Source: Casuarina equisetifolia
Taxonomy: Eukaryota; Streptophyta; Magnoliopsida; Fagales; Casuarinaceae
Length of the DNA: 64,000 nucleotides
Direction of reading: 5' to 3'
Assembly: GCA_028551475.1 (NCBI GenBank)
Contig: CM052358.1
Location: 17,944,853 to 18,008,852 of the forward strand
In this document: piece after piece, positions 47,812 to 59,360 of the stretch
How the letters are laid out: every line of letters begins with the position of its first letter
Position numbering within the stretch: position 1 is the stretch's first letter
The notes under the pieces: model-generated
The model's input: only the letters and a program-made list of their open reading frames with translations
What the model was told of the DNA's origin: nothing
Databases searched by the model: none
Position numbers and translations under genes: made by a program

Positions 47812-49059
47812 AGTACTGAGAATGGGAAAGATTCTGTTCGTTAGACTTATTACGAGCTCGTCTGCGTTAGTCTTGTGCAATTGAATCATCATTCGTTTCC
47901 TTCTTTTTCTCCTATAGCAAAACTGTGATCCTTGCACCACTACATTATTCTTGTATATTCTATTTTGTTTTTTTTTTTTTCTGCAACAATGGAGTTTTTC
48001 TAATCAGTTATATGTTTCATCTTGACGTGCAAGAAATTTAACATAACAACAATCATCAGATTCTTTTCCCTTTCCATGTGAAAAAGGTTTTAGGACAAAA
48101 TTCATTTCTACATAGTGGCAAGTTATTTCTTGGGTAGTGGAAGGAAGTGGAAAATAGAACTGGCTTGGCTAGGTGATTCTTTTGATCACACAATACGCTT
48201 GCTTGGCTGGGCTAGATGATCCTAATTCCTCCATCACACGATACCTGTGCCCACTGGGTCCCATGGGACCCCCAACAACTACCTCCAGCCCATGATGCTC
48301 AAATATTTGTATGGACCAAACCCTCTCCAAGCGGGGCTCCGCCAACAGGTACGACCCAGACGACAATATGAAGCTTTCAGTTTCATACCTGGATGGGACC
48401 TGACCTCCAAATGATGAGCTCGTTCACAAGTCTTGGCCTGTGTCCATCATCTCGTGGCATCCTTCAAGTACACTTTGCCGGCTATGATACAAGAATAACT
48501 GGGTCGATTTCATGGTACATAGCAAATGCCTCTTCATCAATCGCCGGGGCTTTCATCAAGTGGGTAGAAGGCCTGTCGAATTCGTTGAAGCCCGAGCACA
48601 TGTAAGCACGGGTTCAAGACGGCATGTACCGAAGCATTGCCAGAATACATCGCTGGATGGGTTCGTGTCGAGGGCTGCTACGAACTCAAGTTTTCAGAGT
48701 CAAGCATTAGGAAGAATACATGGCCGCAACATCAACCAAGGTCCTCATGGGTTCTGCAATGTGACTAAATGGGTTTGTGATTATCTACTCCGTTGGAACG
48801 GGCTACAAATAGCGGCTGGAAATGGGCTAAGTGCGGGCGTAAAAGTGTTGGAGGATGGGGGACGGGACCTGGAATCAAACAGCTCATCTGGTCTCCAGAA
48901 TATTTTTCAGAAACAATGGGCTGGGCTTCCTCCCCTTGATGTTATTTCTCTCTCACTCTTATTCTTATTCTTAATCTATCCCATTCACTCTCTGCTCACG
49001 TCGCTTCCAACCAAACGCCTGGCTCAACTTAGTGGCTGGGGAACCAAGTGGCAATAAAG
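47812..49059. other. 3' flank of the permease gene and an unassigned GC-richer stretch
   Basis: About 48150-49060 is less AT-rich than its surroundings and has open frames on both strands (plus 48512-49057, 181 codons; minus 48169-48366, 65 codons). I cannot assign either. A plus reading with RSIARIHRWMGSCRGLL and a minus reading with LERVWSIQIFEHHGLEVVVG both look protein-like and both are interrupted. A perfect 16-bp palindrome, GGGTCCCATGGGACCC, lies at 48256-48271. It may be a decayed gene. Confidence 0.35.
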
Positions 49060-49130
49060 TAAAATTATCTGAAAATCCCAACTTTTGTTAACCACTTAAA
49101 AGTGATTAATGATTTGGCAGATAAAATTAA

Positions 49131-49136
<6 letters not shown>

Positions 49137-49208
<72 letters not shown>
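49137..49208 (+). repeat. (AG)n microsatellite, about 32 units
   Basis: An uninterrupted AG run covers 49137-49200, then one C and further GA to 49208. It sits about 160 bp downstream of the stop of the first RING-H2 gene, inside the tandemly duplicated block. The other copy of the block (about 50688-50700) has only a short non-repetitive GGTGGAGG there. Confidence 0.95.
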
Positions 49209-49362
49209 GAAACAACACGGGTAAACGTAAAAGTAACACGGGCACGTCATCTTAATGGCCTCTATTGGCTTGAGCTGTCCTGCATATTTGGAGCTCAAAG
49301 GATGGGACGTACATACCATACAAGTTAAAAGTGGCCACCCACCGCTGAAGCCTCCCCAGCCT

Positions 49363-49878
49363 TCAACACATCGAAATCTGAGTCGACCGGCACACCGGGC
49401 AAGTCGAGTGTGACGACAGCCACGAGTTTATGCACTCCGGGTGGAACACGTGCTGGCAGAAGGGGATCATCTTGACGGCCTCTCCCTCCTCGAACTCATT
49501 CAGACAAATCGTGCATTCGGCCTGGTATTTCGGGTCTGTGCTGTAAGAGTGCATCGGCAGAGCCCGAACCGCCATCTGGTCCAACCCGCTACACAGGTCC
49601 GACCTTGGTGAATAATCCAACGCCGGAGAAGAGGTTGTTTCTCGGCTGCTATCTTGGTCGGAGTATAGTCGACAGCAGATATAGCAGCCAATAACCACAA
49701 TCATGATCATAACCACCGGGAAAGCCCAACTGTGAAAAAAAGCGTACCAGTTTGATACGGGCGGTGCTGTATCAAACGGTGGTGTTGAGAAATTAAATGA
49801 TATGGGAGGGGTTGGGGGAAAGTAAAGTGAGAACGGAGGGCTTGCGGGTAGGACTAGTTTTTGTCCGTGGGGCTTCAT
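49363..49878 (-). CDS. ATL-type RING-H2 E3 ubiquitin ligase, copy 1
   Basis: Encodes 171 residues from Met at 49878. The open frame continues 24 codons further upstream, but those lie partly in an LTR-like insertion, and MKPHG at 49878 matches the start of copy 2. Order: proline-rich N-terminus, one membrane helix (about 50-69), the GLD motif of ATL proteins (98-100), and a RING-H2 finger C122, C125, C141, H143, H146, C149, C160, C163 with the conserved Trp after the sixth ligand. The protein should sit in a membrane and pass ubiquitin from an E2 enzyme to targets. Many ATLs respond to pathogen signals, but no target is inferable. It ends eight residues after the finger, without the C-terminal tail of copy 2. 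Confidence 0.9.
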   Translation of the reverse strand: MKPHGQKLVLPASPPFSLYFPPTPPISFNFSTPPFDTAPPVSNWYAFFHSWAFPVVMIMIVVIGCYICCRLYSDQDSSRETTSSPALDYSPRSDLCSGLDQMAVRALPMHSYSTDPKYQAECTICLNEFEEGEAVKMIPFCQHVFHPECINSWLSSHSTCPVCRSTQISMC

Positions 49879-49923
49879 TGTTATTGTCACAAACTGAAGA
49901 ATGATGTCTAAAATCTTAAGATA

Positions 49924-50215
49924 TGTTATTATCATACAACATAGAATCATTAGTTTGGAAAGTATATATTGTATAAATAGGGAATTCTTTATTCTATATT
50001 ATTTCTTTCCTTACGAGTACACAAGTCATTATATTATAATGAAGTCTACATTATTCTAGGTCAAGTAATACAAGAGATATAGAAACCCTTTCTTCTTGTC
50101 TAACTCTCTCTTTCTTCTTATTATTTTTCAAGTATTAGGTAGATAAATCTTATTATTTATAAGATCAAAGACTTATTCTTTCACTTCTAACGTGTAATAA
50201 CATGTATTTTTAACA
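49924..50215 (+). repeat. LTR-like insertion upstream of RING-H2 copy 1
   Basis: It begins TGTTATTATC and ends TAATAACA (50202) or TTTTTAACA (50215), so the ends are inverted complements (TGTTATTA and TAATAACA). Inside are a TATA-type TATAAATAGGG on the plus strand and a pyrimidine-rich second half, as in LTRs. It begins about 45 bp upstream of the start codon of the first RING-H2 gene, just where similarity with the 5' flank of copy 2 stops. No clear target duplication or primer site was found. Confidence 0.5.
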
Positions 50216-51386
50216 TTCCTCCCCATATGCATCTTAACATAAACATTATAAGTGGAAAGAAGTTTAACTTTAGGGCATGAGATTTATAAAGTAGATATCA
50301 ATCTTCGACTTTAATATCATCGTAGAATATGAGAGTTAATTTCAAAATCTTAAAATATTTTTTAAAAAAATCTCATCATTTATAACACCAATAACTCATC
50401 TTTTTGTTTTCAATGTAATACAATACTTATGTTTAACAATTTCCTACACCTCCTTTTAAGTTGGTGGCTTGTAAATATCCAAAATATTTCTAAGAGGCTA
50501 TTGGGCTGGCCTTCCCCTTGATGTTATTTCTGTCTTTTTTTTTTTTTTTTCTCATCCTCGAAGTTTAACTCCAGTTACTCTCCTAACATGTCCCATCCAA
50601 CCACCCACCTGTCTCAGGTCTGCAGTAAAATTATTTTGAGGTCTCTAAGCTTTGTTAACCTCTGGAAGTGATCAATGATCTGGCCGATACGGTGGAGGAA
50701 AGGAACACGGATAAACGAAAACTGGTGGTTATTAATCTGTGGTCTAGCACTTGTATTAGGCTGCATGCCATTCGGGGCCCATCTGTCTGCGGGCTCACTG
50801 ACTTTGTAAATCTGTAAATACTTATTGTTTATTTTATTTGTTCCTTTTCCTTGTGGTTGTATAAGAACAAATGTATTTTTTGCATCCTTTTACTTAAACG
50901 AAAGTGTGAATAGAGAGTCCTGTGTGACTTCATCTAGAATGATTTGTCTTTTCATCTTTGTTGATTTCCATGCTTACATTTCCATAATTTGGAACTCAAA
51001 AGCCGGTTACATGCTATACGAGTTAAAAGAAAAATAAGACCCTCGAATAATTTGGGGAGGAAGGAAAGAACAGAAAATGTTTTAAATGTGATAGGTTCTC
51101 ACTCTTTTTATTCGTTTTATTTGTTTATTTCTCCTTGTGCTAGGTCAAGGTGTAGGCCCACGTGCAAAAGCGACTTCGAGTGTTTAGATGGGATAGTTTT
51201 AAATCATACCTTTGTTAAAAAACCAAGCATAAATGATAATAACAACAATGATGAGCAAATGAATTCAGGATCAGACGACGCACGAACTCTCAAATGAGGC
51301 GGCCACCAAATTATGTCATTATGGCACTTCGTAAAATTCTTAGAAAGCCCTTTCAAATCAATATGAAGGATAATGCAAAAACAATA
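50216..51386. other. spacer of the tandem duplication
   Basis: The part from about 50480 to 51050 repeats the 3' flank of copy 1 (about 48915-49330). Shared blocks include CCTTGATGTTATTTCT, AGTGATTAATGAT-like sequence and ACACGG-TAAACG. No additional gene is supported. Confidence 0.55.
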
Positions 51387-51941
51387 TCACAACTCACGGT
51401 TTTCAACCACTGATCCTACACTGAAATTGCCCACATTTGATGCCTCCTCAGCAGTCTTCCCCTCCTCAACATAAAACTGTGTCGTACGGCACACCGGGCA
51501 TGTCTCGTGTGACGACAGCCACGAGTTAATGCACACGGGGTGGAACACGTGCTGGCAAAAGGGAATCATCTTCATGGCTTCTCCCTCCTCGAACTCACTT
51601 AGACAAATGGCGCAGTCGACCTGGTACTTCACGTCCGCGTTGTAAGAGTGCTCCGGCAGAGCCTGAACCACCGTCGGGTCCAACCCTTTACGCAGGTTCG
51701 ACCTTGGTGAATGATCCAACGCCGGAGAAGACGTTGTTCCTCGGTTGCTATGTTGGTCGGAGCACAGCTCACAGCTTCTAAAACAGGCTTTGATTAAGAC
51801 AAGCGTAATGACGTACACCAGTACCAAAAAAGCCGGATTAGAGTAAAAAGAGTTCCTGTTTGATTCGGGCGGCGGCGGGGACAAGTAACTTGGGAAAGGA
51901 GGGGTCGGTGTGAGGACTAGTTTTCGGCCGTGGGGTTTCAT
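51387..51941 (-). CDS. ATL-type RING-H2 E3 ubiquitin ligase, copy 2
   Basis: Encodes 184 residues in one exon, as is usual for ATL genes. A proline-rich N-terminus (PPFPSYLSPPPPES) is followed by one membrane helix (about 36-54), the GLD motif (86-88) and a RING-H2 finger C110, C113, C129, H131, H134, C137, C148, C151 with spacing 2-15-1-2-2-10-2. Trp141 and Pro127 match the family. A polar 30-residue tail follows. It should act as a membrane-anchored E3 ubiquitin ligase. It is most similar to 49363-49878, from which it differs mainly in the membrane helix and tail. Both are on the minus strand and form a tandem pair. Confidence 0.92.
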   Translation of the reverse strand: MKPHGRKLVLTPTPPFPSYLSPPPPESNRNSFYSNPAFLVLVYVITLVLIKACFRSCELCSDQHSNRGTTSSPALDHSPRSNLRKGLDPTVVQALPEHSYNADVKYQVDCAICLSEFEEGEAMKMIPFCQHVFHPVCINSWLSSHETCPVCRTTQFYVEEGKTAEEASNVGNFSVGSVVENREL

Positions 51942-53537
51942 TCTTATTACCTACAGAAAGAGCAGGGGAAGATCAGCTTTTGAGGAGGGCCTTTATCTGG
52001 AGATGGGAAAGCAATGTAGATTTTCTTTTTCTTTTTTGTTCTGAGTAGTTAATGCTTCAGTGCAGGATTTTGGGGTTTGACAGCGGTGGCAATTTCTAGA
52101 GGGAAATAGATGGACTTTCGATAAGGTCGGAGGATACCCCGGGCGTACAATTTTAACTTGTCCTTTTACTACTCTTAGACGCTGTTGTGGTGGAAAGGGT
52201 GGAAAGACAAGACGGTAGAATTGATTTCGGCGACTGCGATGGCAGGATCGTGGATGACGAGGCTGCGGGACGGATACGGTAAGAATACTTTTGAGACATC
52301 CATGTCCTTGTCAGCTAGTTGTTCTCATCTATTAAAATCAAATACCAGCTGTATGACGTCTTTGGATTAGCATTGCTTTTTAAAAGATGGCAGATTATTA
52401 ATCATTGATTTCATGAGTTTGAAAATTAATAATAAATTTTTCCTTAAGGATTATTATTCGCAAATTAAAGTCTGGGTGTTTTTAATTTTTCTTTTAACGT
52501 TTGAATTATTGTTTGACTTTCTATTACGATAATTACTATTCAATCACTAGTAAATATCAATTATAAGAATAAGATTTCAATTTTATTTAACTAAAATGAT
52601 TAAATTTTTTCTACCAGTTTTTCTGACACTTCTCTTAAAAAATTATTCTCTGAAATGCAATTTATAAAACTATTTCAAAAACTTTTTTCTCCCAGGTTAT
52701 TCAAATTTTTTCTAATACAGAATTATTATTAAACGACCTATAGCTACTTATTCAAAAGAGTACGTCATTTTTACAATTTTTATAAACTCCAAATGTGTCC
52801 AGAATAAAAATTTAATATGAAAAATTTCATTTATTTTCCTTATTTTACAGTTATAACTTTATCTGCATAAATTGTCATCTTAACATTGTAGTGAAAGGTT
52901 TATTGATTATTTATTTTGTTATTTGTGGCTCAATGTTCCGTAACTCGTCTACTTTGTTGTCCTGTTTTTTTTTTTTTCGCAGAAAGTTACTACCTCGGTT
53001 TTAAAAGACAAAGCTCGGTGCAAGAAGTGATGCAGAATAATTCCTCATTTGGTGCAGGAAGTGACGCTGGACAGTTTTTAACGTAGTGCCGTAGCGTCTT
53101 CAAATAAAGAGCAGTAACATCATGCATGAGGCGGTGCAAAAGGTAAAGCATATAAAGAAGAAGAACACAGACGTGTAGCAAGCTTTTTTGCAAGGAAGAA
53201 CGGAGAGAACAATCTGTAAGCTCAAAAATCTTAAGTTCCACAATTTTCATTGAGAGAATAGATCAAAGGGAGTTGGGAGGGTTAAGGGAATAGAGTGAAG
53301 ATATTCGCCATTGCTACAGTAAGGACATGTTTACCTAGTTTTGCCCACCGACGTATGCAAACTGCCGAACCATGTAAATGGATCTCTTTTGTCTGTTTTA
53401 TGCTTGTTTTATTCATCTTTAATCTTCCCTGAATGTAACACTAGTGTTAGGGATACAATCATTGAAGTAAGTGATCGTTAAAAGTATAAATTAGTAAGAG
53501 TTTTCTGTAACAAATTTAGAGCTGTTGGTTTTAAATT
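51942..53537. other. 5' flank of RING-H2 copy 2, an exon-like piece, and probable copia LTR sequence
   Basis: At 52175-52279 a plus-strand open stretch (WWKGWKDKTVELISATAMAG, then SWMTRLRDGYG) runs into GGTAAGAA, a good splice donor, and could be a first exon. No further exon was found. From about 52890 to 53520 the sequence is probably the 5' LTR of the copia element that follows: it has CATATAAAG near 53146 and transcript-leader-like sequence after it. The LTR ends could not be placed. Confidence 0.35.
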
Positions 53538-54838
53538 ATGCAAATGAGAACCATTAAGTTAGACATTGAAAAGTTTGAAGGGAAAAATAACTTTGGCCTG
53601 TGGAAGATGAAAATGAGAGCATTATTCAATCAACAAGGAACACTTGCTGTGTTATAAGGAAAAGAAAAGCTACCTCAATCTGTGATAAAAGCTCGGAAGA
53701 TTAGCTTGAACAGGCTAGGGACTATAATAATAAACCTGGCAGACAATGTTATGAAAGAAGTTGTTGCAGAAACATTTATGGACGAAATTGGAAAGCCTAT
53801 ATACGACCAAATCCTTAACCAATTGTTTGTACGACAAGCAGCTACTCTATACACTCAAAATGAAAGAATGTGACCTTCATAAACATATCGATGAATTTAA
53901 TGAGATTGTGTTAGACTTGCAAAATATTGGTGTCACCATAGATTATGAAGATCAAGCTTTAATTTTATTGCGTTTTTTGCCAAAATCATATGGCCACCTT
54001 GTAATTTCTTTGTTGAATGGTGCGATACTATTACCATGAAGGACATTAAGGCCTCCTTAAACTTAACCGAGTTGAAGAAGAGGATATCAAATGAAAACAC
54101 ATGTACGTGGAAGTAGTTTAACTGCGAGAGGCAAGAACAATAATAAATTTCAAGGAAATAGAGGAAGGTCTAGATCAAAGCCCAAAAATAAAAAAAAAAT
54201 GTTATCACTGTCATAAAGAATGGCACTTGCGGGGGATTAACCAGAGAAAAAAGGGAGAAAAGATAGGGGGCCAAAAAGTGGGAATTATGTGTTGGATGAA
54301 GCAGAAGAAGATGGTTTGGCTGAGTGGATGCTGGATTCAAGATGCTCTTTCCACATTACTCCAAATAGAAAATTGTTTGATATTTATCGTCCTATTAAAG
54401 TTGGAAGAGTTCTTATGGGCAACAACATAACTTGCAAAATTGCTATTATAGGAAATTTCACAGTTAAGATGGATGATGGTGTGGTAAGAATGTTATAGAA
54501 GTGAGACACATTAGGCTTTGAATATAAAGGGAGGAGTGTTCATCTCAAGATTTTGAAAGCGATGAAACTATACTATGGCATATGTGGTTGAGGCATATCA
54601 ATGAGAAAGGGATGTTGAAGCCATGCAAACGAGGTTTGTTGCCTCAGAAAATCCTAAGCAAATATAGACTTTTGCAAATACTACATTTATGGGAAACAAA
54701 CTTGTGTCAAATTCCAACCTGCTACTTATAGGACAAAAGGTACACTTGATTACATTCATTTAGATCTTTGGGGTTCATCTCAAGTTCCATCATTAGGAGC
54801 TAAATATGCATTGACATTTAGTGATGACTAATCAAGGG
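53538..54838 (+). mobile_element. Ty1/copia remnant of a second lineage, truncated in integrase
   Basis: Gag begins near 53538 (TIKLDIEKFEGKNNFGLWKM, the opening of copia gag with the conserved Phe-x-Gly and Trp). It continues with an in-frame stop near 53656, frameshifts and a knuckle remnant near 54200-54220. Protease follows at about 54289-54498 (WMLDSRCSFHITPN, with DSG changed to DSR), then GAG-pre-integrase (LWHMWLRHINEKGMLKP) and the start of integrase (RTKGTLDYIHLDLWGSSQVP and a nearby SDD). Similarity stops at about 54838. The rest of pol and a 3' LTR are not seen. It differs clearly in sequence from the family at the window's two ends. Confidence 0.83.
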
Positions 54839-56371
54839 TTTTTTTAATTAATTGTACATCCATGCACATGATCTTGGGTGATTGAACCTAGGACAAAGAG
54901 ATCTCAAGTAGCACTTGCTCACCATTAAGCTAGGTGTTTGCTAACAAAGGAAGGTTTAGGTCCATCAAGTTCAAAGTGTTGGAAGATTGTTTGAAGGTAC
55001 AAAGGCCTAACCCAAAGCTAGGTCAAGAGTTCAAAGTACACTTATGTTAAATATATTTTGATATTAACAATGATTGAAAAACTATTTATATAATATATCT
55101 ATATATATATATACACATGTTATTCTATCGATTTCTTGTGCCAATAAAAATGTCAAATATAGGCCATATAAATAATCAAGATAATGATTATTTGTAGACA
55201 AAAAATCCTACATACCAAAATGTTTATTCATTTTACTCATTTTGGTTTGATCATCATGTATCCATAGGCTTCACATTTAAATGACTTGCTTCGAAATCCA
55301 ATGGTTTAACTAAGCCTAGAAATTGAATGACAATTCTTTTTGGAAATTATTGATTACATGCATTAAATTGTATAGAATCAATTGTGTATCATAAGAGTTA
55401 TTTTCATTCTAAAAAGTAAAATCAAAACAAAAAGGGAAATAAGGTTAAGAATGCTCATTGTTGCCTTGTGTGATTTAGTGTTGCACCTAAATGAAATGGT
55501 GCATTTTGAGTAATCAAAGGGAAATATACATGTGAATGGTTGAGAAGAGGTAAAGCAAACACATATGTTGAAAATTCTTAGCTTGCTCTTTTGTCCTCTT
55601 TCCCTCTCTATACCAAAACATGTAGATGAAATTCGAAAGTAAAAATTTGACCAAAATGGAAGCTTTTTGAGAGAAAATCAAAGAGCCTTGATTATAGAAT
55701 GGTATAATTCTTATTTTGCCTAAATTATTTGATTAGAAATCATATATATTGATGGCTAGGGTTTCAATTTTATACACACATAATTTGAGAAAAACCTTCA
55801 ATACACTTTTGTGAAAAATACCATGTGGAGTTGTTCTCATCCTCTAATCATATGAACAATGTGGAAATCTCTTTCTAGTTTAAGAATTTATTAATATGTT
55901 CAATTTCTAATCCTACAAGCTAATCTTTGTTACATTTTCACAAAGTTTTTTGGAGATTAGTTGTCAATTACATTGCTGGTTTGTTCTTAAGACTACTCTA
56001 ACCATGTGTCCTTTATTAAGCCTATTGTTATTATGAATCGTATTTCATTGGATTTTTTGATATTTGCTTAAAGAGTGAAGTGTGGGAATACTGTTTGATT
56101 GTTTAAATATCTTATCAGTTGCATATTGTGATAAAGGTTGCTCTTAATGATAATGATGTTGTGAATCAAGTAAGGTTAAATAGTTGTGATATCTCAAGAA
56201 TACATTATTCAAACAATATTGTAATGTTATTTGATTATTCTTGATTAGTTTATTTTAACATATTGAATTGAGTTTTTCTCTTTGAAGAAATTGTTCAGTA
56301 AATTTTAAATGCAAGTGAACATGTCAAATAAGTAATATAATGATGAGAAATATATCGTCCCATAGAGATTA
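54839..56371. other. intergenic, no gene recognised
   Basis: AT-rich sequence with a TA microsatellite near 55095-55112. I see no coding stretch or element end that I can support. It adjoins the truncated copia on one side and a copia 3' LTR on the other. Confidence 0.4.
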
Positions 56372-57887
56372 TGGTAGGTATAATGGCTAACCAAGAAGGC
56401 GGGTGGTTGAATTGGTTATCACAAAGTTATGTCTATTAATTGGACTTTAAACATTCACAATGAAAGCAAATAGCAGATAAAAAATGAATACGAGTAGCTA
56501 GATAAAGCAAAGAGCAAAAATAGACACAGATCTTTCATAGTGGTTTGGCCTTTTTCACCAACTTCCACCCTCTTCTTCCTCCAATTCAACCAATTGAAGT
56601 CCTCTTTACTTACTGAGTAGGAGAAAACATTCTCCTAACTTCCTAACTCCTCCTTAAGGAGTTACACAAGTCATTGTTTACAAAAGAAGGTTAACTAAAC
56701 TTTTTACAACAGCAAATCTCCAAATGATGTGAAGTGTATGAGGGATATTACTTATCAAAGAACTTATTCAAGATATTGAACAAGTATCTAAGCTCTAATT
56801 ATGAAACCCCTAAATATCATTAAGTTAGGGTTTTGGATTTACAACAATATTTATGTCATATAATAAATAGAGTTTAATTAGCACATAAACAAGTATGGAT
56901 GATCATAAAGAAATGATCTTGAAAGAGTATCACTCAATATCACCAAAGATTAAAGAGTTCATGAAAGCTGATAGAGATAGCAATGTTTAAGCAACTTTAA
57001 ATTCTTCTCACGATTTTTCTCATATATCTCATCAAAATTCCTTTAGTTAATCATCAAGAAGAGCTTTTATATCATATTTGAATAACAAGAGCTTATTAGG
57101 TTTTCTTGTCAAACCTAACACCTCCGTAGCTTTCTTCCCATTATAAGATGAATAAATTTCCATCAATTTACGATTGAAGCTTTAATTAATGCTCACAATT
57201 GACCATTTTGACATTTAGTCCCTTCTTAAATATTTATGTTGGAGAATTGGTTGCTCAGAGAGAAAAGGAGATAGAAGTCGTGTGGGAACACTTTGAATGG
57301 GGTTTAGGGCTTCTTGGTTGAAAGCTAAATTAAACAGGTGCTTTGGTCTATTAATTCAAACGATGCCATTTTTCAATGAGTGGGTTGTTGGGCTTGGATA
57401 AACTTTTAAGTAAGCTTTAGTTGGCCTACTTCAAGTGGGCTTGGATCAGTCCTTAAGTGGACTTTAAGTGGCATGCTTCATGCGGGCTTGGATTAGTCCT
57501 TAAGTGGACTTTGAGTGGCCTACTTTATATAGGCTTGGATCAAACCTTAAGTGTACTTCGAGTGGCCTGCTTGATGTGGGCTTGGATTAGTTCTTCAAGT
57601 GGTTTGCAAACATATAAAATTCAACATCATTTTTTCTCTAAAAGAAATTTTTATGCAACTAATATTTCTTCAATTTTTATTGCATAAAAATATTCCTTTT
57701 GAGCATATGTGAGGTTGCATTACATAGGAATATAGGACCTGGCTACTTTATAATATTATTAATTGATATTATAATTTTCACATCTTTTACTTCATTGTTG
57801 TTCAATTTTGCACATCAACATATGAAAAACATTTAGATATTATATGCCACCAAAATTTGTCACAAAAAAACATATCTTTTTCCAAAA
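56372..57887 (-). repeat. 3' LTR of the right copia element (about 1.5 kb)
   Basis: Minus orientation. The 5' end near 57887 reads TTTTGGAAAAAGATATG, then TTTGTGACAAATTTTGG. The 3' end near 56372 reads GGTTAGCCATTATACCTACCA. Element interior lies on the high-coordinate side, which makes this the 3' LTR. It belongs to the family of 2599-4104. An array of 47-bp units lies inside at 57404-57592. Confidence 0.82.
57404..57592 (+). repeat. 47-bp tandem repeat inside the copia LTR
   Basis: Units begin at 57452, 57499 and 57546 with CTTAAGTG-ACTT, and a more diverged one precedes them at about 57404. Each contains a GGGCTTGGAT-like segment. The 76-codon open frame 57457-57687 is a by-product of this repeat. 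Related but rearranged units can be seen in the left LTR near 3630-3750. Confidence 0.8.
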
Positions 57888-59054
57888 TTTTCAAAGTTTG
57901 AGCATATAATAGCATATGTTATCAATGAAGTGATCAATGTATGTCATGATATGTTTGTTTATGGTATTCTAGATTTTTCAGTATATAACACTAGCATTAT
58001 ATGTTTTTCATGGCCATCAATACAAGTAAAGCATAACAAGTAAACAATATCATCAAATACACACACATATATATATATAGCTCATGACACCATCCAAAAA
58101 CATATTTTCAACATACATTTAGGGTGCTAGAGAGTCATCCCACTTTCTGCACTATTTATTTAGTAATGGAACATACATGTGCTAGTACTCTTTCCTCTTT
58201 TTGTCACTCTCCCCTTTTTGTCATAGTAAAAAGAACATGTTATAGCAGAAATGAAGGATTAGAAAAAGCTAAAAATACTACTAAAAGGGTGTAGATAGCT
58301 GACTTGATAAAGCGTATGGAGTTCAGATGCTCCCCCTCAATATGAGTATGGTGATAAAGAATACCAAAATACAATATATAGGGCAACATATTTAAGAAAT
58401 ATGTTCACACAAAGACATTCCAAGCTTTCTTTGGAGAGTATAGAATCTCTCTTTGTTTAGGGGTTTTGTAAAGATATCAACAAGCTATTGTTTAGTATGC
58501 ACAAACTTAAGGGCAACATCACATTTTTGTACATGATCTATAATAAAATGATGTCTTATCTTAATATGCTTAGTCTTAGAGTGCTATATAGGATTTTTTG
58601 TTAAGTTTATAGCACTAGTATTATCACATTTTAATGGAACATTTGAAGAATAAATGCCATAAGCTTCTAATGGTTGTTTCATCCATAGGATTTGAGCACA
58701 ATAGCTAGCGACAACAATATATTTAGCCTTAGTGGAAGAAAGAGCTATGCTATTTTATTTCTTAGACTACTAAGAAACCAACATGTTTATGAGAAAGTGG
58801 CAAGCACCACTTGTACTCTTTCTATTTATTTTACAACTAGCATAGTTTGAATCATTAAAAGCATGCAAATCAAGAGTTGTATCTCTAGGATACCAAATTC
58901 CTAAGATAATCGTGTCTTTTAGATATCTAAATATTCTCTTAATAGTAGTTGAGTATTGTTCTTTTGGGTTAGATTGAAATCTAGCTCACAAACATATACT
59001 AAACATGATATCAGGCCGAGATGTAGTCAAGTACAACAATGAACCAATCATTCC

Positions 59055-59360
59055 TCAATAAAGTTTTAAATCAACACTAATCCCATTTTCATCATGTGAT
59101 AAAGATGTAGATGTACACATGGGAATGTTTATTGGTTTGGAATCATACATTTTGTATTTCTTGAGTAACTCATTTACATATTTAGTTTGACTTATGAAGA
59201 TTCCTTTACTAGTTTGCTTAATTTGAAGACCCAGAAAATATGTTAATTCATCCATCATACTTATCTCAAATTCATATTGCATGGAATTTGCAAAGTCTTT
59301 ACATAAAACATGATTTGTAAAACCAAACACAATATCATCAACATAAATTTGAACAATCAA
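59055..59360 (-). pseudogene. copia reverse-transcriptase C-terminal part
   Basis: A 101-codon open stretch with the catalytic YVDDIVFG box and ELTYFLGLQIKQ, the end of the RT palm and the connection to RNase H. Upstream coding for fingers and palm is deleted, so the enzyme cannot be made whole from this copy. Confidence 0.85.

Noticed and set aside
49879-49950. Longer N-terminus for RING-H2 copy 1 (Met at 49950).
   Set aside because: The extra 24 codons run into the LTR-like insertion and have no counterpart in copy 2, whose MKPHG start aligns with 49878.
52990-53250. 86-codon minus frame.
   Set aside because: It lies antisense in the probable LTR and leader of the plus-strand copia element, with no domain.
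57457-57687. 76-codon plus frame with repeated segments.
   Set aside because: It is produced by the 47-bp tandem repeat inside the LTR.
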